The translations under genes and the position numbers were made by a program. A DNA stretch of 11,805 bases, from assembly GCA_910578965.1 (NCBI GenBank), contig CAJTSP010000035.1:10809-22613 (forward strand), in the 5' to 3' direction. Position 1 is the stretch's first letter. The number at the start of each line of letters is the position of its first letter. Origin of the DNA: an uncultured Oscillospiraceae bacterium (GTDB lineage Bacteria > Bacillota > Clostridia > Oscillospirales > Ruminococcaceae). The notes beneath the pieces were generated by a model, which was not told where the DNA came from, ran no database searches, and was given only the letters and a program-made list of their open reading frames with translations. Of the stretch, positions 7,856-11,805 are shown one piece after another.

Positions 7856-7910
7856 AGTGTTCAGCAGGTGTTCAATAAACGAAACGAGGCAAAAAATCTT
7901 ATGAGAAGCA

Positions 7911-8105
7911 CTATCCTGAATGTAACACCTGTTCATGATTTTGAAGAGGGTAGTAATTTTTTGACCTTGATTTGATGGAGGATAGCGTAATCTTAATATA
8001 CCTACCGCCGCTTCCGAAATCGAACAGGCTTTTTGCCCGTTCCCATTCGCAAAAATATGCCCGCTTTCCTGGCGGAAAAAACAGATATAATGAAACCTGA
8101 CGCAC
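7911..8105 (-). CDS. Possible small 64-aa ORF on the minus strand
   Basis: A GTG at 8105 opens 64 codons, ending in TAG at 7913-7911. It is worth listing only because a promoter-like signal points at it: the -10 at 8133-8138 would start RNA near 8126, about 20 bases before the GTG. The ribosome binding site is weak (GGCGGTG, about 11 bases upstream). The peptide (SLYLFFPPGKRAYF near the start, then basic and Ser-rich) matches nothing I know. The second copy of the direct repeat lies inside it. It may equally be non-coding remnant DNA of a decayed mobile element. Confidence 0.2.
   Translation of the reverse strand: MRQVSLYLFFPPGKRAYFCEWERAKSLFDFGSGGRYIKITLSSIKSRSKNYYPLQNHEQVLHSG
8081..8096 (+). 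repeat. Direct repeat copy 2 (ACAGATATAATSAAAC)
   Basis: This partner of 7840-7855 has one mismatch and lies 241 bases away. The DNA between them is the most AT-rich part of the window: the 60 bases at 7921-7980 have 21 G or C, against 46 at 6001-6060 in polC. Confidence 0.5.
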
Positions 8106-8132
8106 CCGTTTTCACCGCCAGCCGCATCAGTA

Positions 8133-8160
8133 GGTATAACATACCACATTTTGCAAGCAA
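8133..8160 (-). promoter_or_regulatory. Leftward sigma-A-like promoter with extended -10
   Basis: Read on the minus strand: -35 TTGCTT (8160-8155), 16-base spacer, -10 TATACC (8138-8133) directly preceded by TGT, an extended -10 feature. Agreement is partial (TTG of the -35, TATA of the -10). It would transcribe toward 7911 and has no clear full-length gene to serve, consistent with a leftover control region. Confidence 0.35.
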
Positions 8161-8169
8161 AGTCGTGTG

Positions 8170-8190
8170 CCAAGGGGCTTGCCCCTTTGG
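8170..8190 (+). repeat. Short inverted repeat next to the long hairpin
   Basis: CCAAGGGGC (8170-8178) pairs with GCCCCTTTGG (8181-8190), with one extra T on the right side and a tight TT turn. No T-run follows on either strand. It lies 8 bases before the 67-base hairpin at 8199. Confidence 0.45.
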
Positions 8191-8198
8191 AAATCCCG

Positions 8199-8265
8199 GA
8201 CAACAAATAAGGGCTGAATATCTTGCACTTTCCCGGTGCTTGATACTCAGTCCTTATTTGTTGTC
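8199..8265 (+). repeat. Long imperfect hairpin, candidate transfer-origin or element-end structure
   Basis: GACAACAAATAAGGGCTGA (8199-8217) is the reverse complement of 8247-8265 except for one base. The inner part can extend partly: TATCTTGCA (8220-8228) against TGCTTGATA (8237-8245) matches at 7 of 9 positions. The whole is a stem-loop of 67 bases with apex around 8229-8236. It is not a terminator (no terminal T-run on either side) and no gene overlaps it. Long inverted repeats of this kind are common at origins of transfer and at ends of mobile elements. An integron attC site was considered and does not fit. Function is inferred only from shape and context. Confidence 0.5.
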
Positions 8266-8336
8266 TTTGTTGTCGGTAGCTCCCGTTTTGTGGTCTGCGT
8301 GTAGTTTCTTGTAAGCCGACCTAATATGGATAAAAA

Positions 8337-8394
8337 ACCTCCTGGCACGATGAAAGTGTGGTCGGCCGACTGCAAATTCAAAGGAACAGGAGGT
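8337..8394 (+). promoter_or_regulatory. Orphan leader: inverted repeat enclosing a Shine-Dalgarno, no gene behind it
   Basis: ACCTCCTG (8337-8344) is the exact reverse complement of CAGGAGGT (8387-8394), so a strong Shine-Dalgarno, AGGAGG at 8388-8393, can be masked by pairing with an upstream anti-Shine-Dalgarno. Between them lies the perfect 10-base palindrome GTCGGCCGAC (8361-8370). A start codon would be expected near 8401, but the bases there are ATA; the only nearby candidate, TTG at 8398, leads into 87 codons resembling no protein. This looks like the control region of a gene whose body was deleted at about 8400, where the base composition returns to the GC-rich host type. Confidence 0.4.
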
Positions 8395-8400
8395 CTTTTG

Positions 8401-8638
8401 ATAACAGGAAAAGAGGCAGGGGCATTGCCCGGCAAAGGCATGGGTGGTTTTTGCGGCAAAGCAGGCAGCAGCGAAAAAGGCCCTCTTTGCCAAAACGAAA
8501 AAGGCTTTGCCTTAAAGGTTCCGCCGCCCTGCCGGCGTGGCGGCCTGTGTCAAAGGGTGCAAGGGATGCGGTATACCCGGTGGCGGCGCCGGTACCATAC
8601 GGCGGATGCCGCCGGGAACCTGCAAAAGGCGGCCACTG
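8401..8638. other. GC-rich non-coding spacer downstream of the redox gene
   Basis: No supported gene. It contains a tight hairpin CGGCGG/CCGCCG at 8600-8614, about 25 bases past the end of the minus-strand gene and without a T-run, and the terminator candidate at 8501-8513. Open frames across it are Gly/Arg/Pro-rich and look like composition artefacts. Confidence 0.5.
8494..8513 (-). terminator. Weak intrinsic terminator candidate for the minus-strand redox gene
   Basis: On the minus strand AAGGC (8513-8509) pairs with GCCTT (8505-8501) around a 3-base loop, then a T-rich tail follows (complement of AAAACGAAAAA, about 8492-8502, partly shared with the stem). The stem is only 5 bp and lies about 125 bases after the stop, so confidence is modest. 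Confidence 0.35.
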
Positions 8639-11209
8639 TCAGCAGCTTGCACCACCCTTGACCGTTTTGCCCAGCACGGCGGCTTTGTCGATCTCGGCGT
8701 GTAGCAGCTTGTCGTTGACATACGCAAAACCCAGCCGGTCGATGGTGTCGGCAAACCGCTCGCCGGTTTTGCCCTCGTCCCTAAAGAGCAAAATCGCCCT
8801 TTCCACCACATCCAGCACCTCTTCTTCGCTGGTAAAGATACGGGCCAGGGGGTGGCCATGGGCAATTTTTTTACCCCAGCGCCCGCCGATGTATACCTTG
8901 TAGCCCTCCCGGTATTCCTCCAGCGCGCCAAAGGGGCACCGGCCCCGGCAGCGGCCGCAGTTGTTGCAGGCGGCGGGATCTATCTGGAGCCTGCCGTTTT
9001 CCAGCTTTGCCACTTGGATGGGACAGTTGGCCTCCACCTGGCACTTGGCACATCCGCGGCAGCGCGAAAGGTTGATTATCGGTACCCGCTGGCCTACGAT
9101 GCCCAGGTCATTGAGGTCAGGCTTGACGCAGTTGTTGGGGCAGCCGCCCACCGCGATCTTAAACTTATGCGGCAGTGTCACGCTGTGGTAGCCTACATAA
9201 AACCGCTCGTGCAGCTTTTCGCCCAAGCCAAACGAATCCAGCAGGCCATACTGGCAGGTGGTGCCCTTGCAGGCCACCACCGGGCGCACCAGGCTGCCGG
9301 TGCCGCCGGTTTCCAGCCCGCGCTCGGCCAGCCAGGCAAATAACTCTTCTAATTTTTCGTATTTGACCCCCTGAATCTCAAGGGTCAGGCGGGTGGTCAT
9401 GGTTACCGCGCCGCTGCCAAATTTTTCGGCGGCCTCGGCAATGTCACGCTGCTGCTGCGCGGTGATTTTGCCGTTGCGGGTGATGATGCGCACGTTAAAA
9501 ACATCCGGGTAGCGTTTGTCCTGCAGGCAGCCAAGCCCTTTTACCCGCTTGATTTCGGCGGCGCTCAAAGACCCGCCGGCAAGGTTGGCCCTTATCTGGT
9601 TGACAAAGGCGCCGCCCTCCAGCACCCGGGTGCTGGTGTAGCCGTATGCTTTGAGGCGGTTCTGCAAAAAGTACCCGCGCTTGCCCTTGGCGCACACCAG
9701 CAGCAGCTTGGCGTCCTTGGCAAGCCCTTCGATGGGGCCGTTTACCTTGGCCAGGTCTACCCATAGGGCTCCGGGAATCTTAGGCTCGGGCTGGACGTCG
9801 ATTACCTGCCAGCCGCGGGCCGAGCCGGCCAGATACTCGGCGGGCGTGATTGTTTCAAATGTGCCGTTCAGCTTGTTTTCCAGGATATAGCAGGCCTGTA
9901 CAAACGGGTGGATGGCGGTGGAGAAGGGGGGAGCATAGGCAAAATCCATCGTGTCAAAGTCGTCAATCGCGGCTTTCATTGAGATACCCGCCACGGCAAT
10001 GTCTACCATCTTGTCCACTGCGCCCGCGCCCAGTACCTGGATGCCCAGCAGCCGGCGGCTGGCCCGGTCGGCAATCAGCTTGGTTACAAAGCTGGATGCG
10101 CCGGGGTAGTAATGGGCCTTGTCGTCGGTGACGCAAACCACCGACACCGGGTCAAAGCCGGCGTCCCGGGCCTGCTGCTCGGTCAGACCGGTGCGGCCGG
10201 CGTTCCAGCCGGGCAAAAGACGCACCACGCCGGTGCCAAGGCAGCCAAAATAATAGGATGGGGCGTTGGTCAGGCATTTGGCGAGGCAGCGCCCGGTAAT
10301 GTTGGCGGTAGAACCCATCGCCGACCACTGCCCCTCGCCGGTAATGCGGTTGCGTACCCGGGCGCAGTCGCCTACAGCGTATACGTCCATCAGGGTAGTG
10401 TGCTGTGCTTCGTCCACTAAAATCAGCCCGCGCTCCATCTCCAGGCCGCTGCCTGCCAAAAAACCGGTGGCAGGCCGTACCCCCATGGCAAGCACCACCA
10501 CCTCGCCCGCAAAGTGGCCTACGCCGGTATCCACGCCGGTGGCACTGGTTTCGCCGGTAATCCGCTGCAAGGCTGCGCCGGTCACGATGCGCATGCCCGC
10601 TGCCTGTAGCTGCCGGCGGAGGAAATCGGCCATCTCGGCGTCAAACAGGTTGGGCATTATCTGGCCGGCCATGTCCGCCACCGTTACCTTTAGGCCCTGG
10701 GCCATCAGGTTTTCGGCAATTTCCAGCCCAATAAACCCGCCGCCTGCCACAACTGCGCTGCGGCAGCCGTTTTGCTGTATATATGCGCGCAGCCGGATGG
10801 CATCGTCCGGGGTGCGCATGGTAAAAACACCGGGCAGCCCGACGCCGGGCAGGTCCGGTACAAACGGCTCGGCGCCCACCGCAAGGATCAGCTTATCATA
10901 CCCGACGGTCTCCTGTACGCCGCCTGATGTGAGAAAGTCGACCGTCCTTGCCTCCGGGTCGACCCGAACCGCCTCTCTGCCGGTATGTACGGCCGCGCCG
11001 GTCAGAGCGCTGAATTTTTGCGGGGTGTTGACAATCAATTCTTCCCGGCTCCCGATACCGCCGCCTACATAATAGGGCAGGCCGCACCCGGCATACGAGA
11101 TGTCCTCGCTCTTGGTGTAGATTGCCACCTCTGCCGACCGGTCCTGCCGCAGGAGCTTTGCGGCCGCTTTGGTGCCTGCAGCCACGCCGCCTACAATTAA
11201 ATACTTCAC
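8639..11209 (-). CDS. CoA-disulfide reductase / rhodanese / siroheme sulfite reductase / ferredoxin fusion
   Basis: An 856-aa cytosolic redox protein in four parts. (1) About 1-450: FAD/NAD(P) CoA-disulfide reductase, with FAD site VGGVAAG near the N-terminus, single redox Cys42 in AGCGLPYYVGG, NAD(P) site GGGFIGLE (156-163), FAD motif VYAVGDCA (276-283) and dimer-domain YAPPFS (425-430). (2) About 455-540: short rhodanese with C506 in CAKGKRGY. (3) About 565-710: one sulfite/nitrite reductase ferredoxin-like half-domain plus siroheme/4Fe-4S core, ligands C647, C652, C690, C694 (CKGTTC and GGCPNNC). (4) Two 4Fe-4S clusters, C717/C720/C723/C729 and C748/C751/C754/C758, then a reductase-type tail. 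Together this suggests NAD(P)H-driven reduction of persulfide, polysulfide or sulfite; the real substrate is unknown. The frame is open to 11506, but GTG 11209 is preferred: AAGGAGGG (11224-11217) lies 8 bases upstream and the FAD fold starts at once. Confidence 0.93.
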   Translation of the reverse strand: MKYLIVGGVAAGTKAAAKLLRQDRSAEVAIYTKSEDISYAGCGLPYYVGGGIGSREELIVNTPQKFSALTGAAVHTGREAVRVDPEARTVDFLTSGGVQETVGYDKLILAVGAEPFVPDLPGVGLPGVFTMRTPDDAIRLRAYIQQNGCRSAVVAGGGFIGLEIAENLMAQGLKVTVADMAGQIMPNLFDAEMADFLRRQLQAAGMRIVTGAALQRITGETSATGVDTGVGHFAGEVVVLAMGVRPATGFLAGSGLEMERGLILVDEAQHTTLMDVYAVGDCARVRNRITGEGQWSAMGSTANITGRCLAKCLTNAPSYYFGCLGTGVVRLLPGWNAGRTGLTEQQARDAGFDPVSVVCVTDDKAHYYPGASSFVTKLIADRASRRLLGIQVLGAGAVDKMVDIAVAGISMKAAIDDFDTMDFAYAPPFSTAIHPFVQACYILENKLNGTFETITPAEYLAGSARGWQVIDVQPEPKIPGALWVDLAKVNGPIEGLAKDAKLLLVCAKGKRGYFLQNRLKAYGYTSTRVLEGGAFVNQIRANLAGGSLSAAEIKRVKGLGCLQDKRYPDVFNVRIITRNGKITAQQQRDIAEAAEKFGSGAVTMTTRLTLEIQGVKYEKLEELFAWLAERGLETGGTGSLVRPVVACKGTTCQYGLLDSFGLGEKLHERFYVGYHSVTLPHKFKIAVGGCPNNCVKPDLNDLGIVGQRVPIINLSRCRGCAKCQVEANCPIQVAKLENGRLQIDPAACNNCGRCRGRCPFGALEEYREGYKVYIGGRWGKKIAHGHPLARIFTSEEEVLDVVERAILLFRDEGKTGERFADTIDRLGFAYVNDKLLHAEIDKAAVLGKTVKGGASC

Positions 11210-11247
11210 ACGCAAGCCCTCCTTTTTGCAAGCGTTTGTTTTGTGTG

Positions 11248-11283
11248 GTTTGCCCGCGCCCGGCAGGGGCAGATGCGGCAAAC
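11248..11283 (-). promoter_or_regulatory. Stem-loop in the 5' leader of the redox gene
   Basis: GTTTGCC (11248-11254) and GGCAAAC (11277-11283) form a perfect 7-bp stem around a 22-base GC-rich loop. It lies between the predicted transcription start (about 11302) and the Shine-Dalgarno. No known riboswitch core was recognised. It may stabilise the mRNA or bind a regulator. Confidence 0.35.
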
Positions 11284-11308
11284 AACCCAAATGAATAAAA
11301 CCAATGAA

Positions 11309-11337
11309 AATATAGCATAAAACAACAACAAAATCAA
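11309..11337 (-). promoter_or_regulatory. Sigma-A promoter of the redox gene
   Basis: On the minus strand: -35 TTGATT (11337-11332), 17-base spacer, -10 TATATT (11314-11309). Both boxes are close to consensus, the spacing is ideal and the DNA is locally AT-rich. RNA would start near 11302, giving a leader of roughly 90 bases before GTG 11209. Confidence 0.7.
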
Positions 11338-11341
11338 TTCC

Positions 11342-11367
11342 TAATGCAGGCGCATTTTTATGCATTA
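11342..11367. promoter_or_regulatory. Inverted repeat TAATGCA-N12-TGCATTA, candidate operator
   Basis: Perfect 7-bp arms (11342-11348 and 11361-11367) lie 4 bases outside the -35 box of the leftward promoter, in the divergent gap between the redox gene and the symporter. Position and symmetry suit a dimeric regulator acting on one or both genes. The regulator is unknown. Confidence 0.35.
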
Positions 11368-11446
11368 TTACCCGGTCGTGGGCAGCGTACAGGGATGAAA
11401 AACAGGTTGCTTTACCCCGTTTTTTGCCGGGCATACTCTGCGGCGG

Positions 11447-11490
11447 CCGGGCAGGGCTGCGAAGCTGCGCGCATGCTGCCCGGGCCCTGC
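11447..11490 (+). promoter_or_regulatory. Mutually exclusive stems in the symporter leader
   Basis: CCGGGCAG (11447-11454) can pair with CTGCCCGG (11476-11483), while GCAGGGC (11451-11457) can pair with GCCCTGC (11484-11490). The two left arms share bases 11451-11454, so both stems as drawn cannot form completely at once. They end 45 bases before the Shine-Dalgarno. No glycine riboswitch core was recognised, although that riboswitch class often precedes AGCS genes. GC-rich DNA produces such pairings by chance, so this is tentative. Confidence 0.3.
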
Positions 11491-11551
11491 GCATATATCT
11501 TTGCAAGGACGGCGGCAGGTGCGTTTATGCCGCAGAGGGAGGGCGGTGGGT

Positions 11552-11805
11552 ATGGAGTGGGTGATCCGGGCCAACCGCTGGCTGAGCGAACTGGTATTTG
11601 GCCCTGCGACCCTGCTGCTGTTGCTGGGCACCGGGGTCGTTTTTACCCTGCGAAGCTCTTTTTTTCAGCTACGGTATGCCGGGCTATGGCTGCGCAGCAC
11701 CTGCCTCGCTGCGCTGCGCGGGGGAAAAACCCGGAAAAAGAATGGGCAGGATGGCATATCTCCTTTTGAGGCCATGTGCACCGCTCTGGCCGGCACCATC
11801 GGTAC
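11552..11805 (+). CDS. Alanine/glycine:cation symporter (AGCS family), 3' end missing
   Basis: AGCS proteins import alanine or glycine with sodium or protons across the cytoplasmic membrane. Only the first 84 codons are in the window; the family is usually about 450 aa, so roughly a fifth is visible. ATG 11552 is preceded by AGGGAGGG (11536-11543), 8 bases away. The start MEWVIRANRWLSELVFGP, the first membrane helix at about 16-33 (FGPATLLLLLGTGVVFTL), RSSFFQLR right after it, and ISPFEAMCTALAGTIGT (about 68-84) all match the family pattern; the next residues should be GN, completing the TIGTGN signature. A basic stretch (RGGKTRKKNGQDG, 56-68) is the first cytoplasmic loop. It is divergent from the redox gene and separated by 342 bases. 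Substrate cannot be told from this fragment. Confidence 0.88.
   Translation, partial: MEWVIRANRWLSELVFGPATLLLLLGTGVVFTLRSSFFQLRYAGLWLRSTCLAALRGGKTRKKNGQDGISPFEAMCTALAGTIG

Noticed and set aside
7961..7996. Rightward promoter in the AT-rich island (TTGATG-N17-AATATA)
   Set aside because: Only three of six -10 positions agree, and AT-rich DNA gives such matches by chance.
8199..8265. Integron attC site or intrinsic terminator
   Set aside because: The arms lack a GTTRRRY core, and no T-run follows the hairpin on either strand.
11407..11439. Rightward promoter for the symporter (TTTACC-N17-TACTCT or TTGCTT-N19-CATACT)
   Set aside because: Each option has a poor box or bad spacing; not strong enough to annotate.
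11210..11506. 99-residue N-terminal extension of the redox protein
   Set aside because: It crosses the promoter and the Shine-Dalgarno at 11217-11224, and the FAD-binding fold starts exactly at GTG 11209.
11491..11551. Glycine riboswitch before the symporter
   Set aside because: The conserved core was looked for in the leader and not recognised.
11344..11769. 141-codon plus-strand frame over the symporter leader and start
   Set aside because: Wrong frame: the symporter frame from 11552 carries the AGCS motifs, whereas this one is a composition artefact.

Overview
The window looks like chromosomal DNA of a fairly GC-rich, Gram-positive anaerobe of the Clostridia, probably in the Oscillospiraceae/Ruminococcaceae range. 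Three things point there: a PolC-type replicative polymerase (a Bacillota hallmark), the gene order rseP-ispG-polC, and an NADH-type CoA-disulfide reductase fused to a small siroheme sulfite reductase. Species cannot be fixed from this sequence.

Positions 1-7482 are a rightward housekeeping block: the 3' part of rseP (site-2 protease), ispG (MEP isoprenoid pathway), polC (complete, 1426 aa, TTG start) and an unrecognised 242-aa Trp/Cys-rich protein. The genes are separated by gaps of about 105-140 bases, some holding inverted repeats. No convincing internal promoter is visible, so a shared transcript entering from the left is the simplest reading.

Positions 7483-8638 (about 1.15 kb) hold no convincing full-length gene. 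An AT-richer island at about 7735-8400 contains a 26-codon stub resembling the start of a type I restriction/N6-methylase family gene, an imperfect 16-base direct repeat 241 bases apart, a leftward promoter-like signal with a possible small ORF, a 67-base long hairpin, and a strong Shine-Dalgarno with no gene behind it. I read this as the scar of a decayed integrative or conjugative element, possibly including origin-of-transfer DNA. This is an inference.

Positions 8639-11209 (minus strand) encode one 856-aa redox protein: CoA-disulfide reductase, then a shortened rhodanese, then a siroheme/4Fe-4S sulfite or nitrite reductase half-domain, then two 4Fe-4S ferredoxin clusters. All key cysteines are present, suggesting electron flow from NAD(P)H through FAD and persulfide chemistry to sulfur reduction in one chain. 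It has a good sigma-A promoter and a structured leader.

Positions 11552-11805 begin a rightward alanine/glycine:cation symporter (AGCS) gene cut by the window end. The 342-base divergent region before it holds the leftward promoter, a 7-bp inverted repeat that could be a shared operator, and two mutually exclusive stems in the symporter leader. No tRNA, rRNA or CRISPR array was seen.
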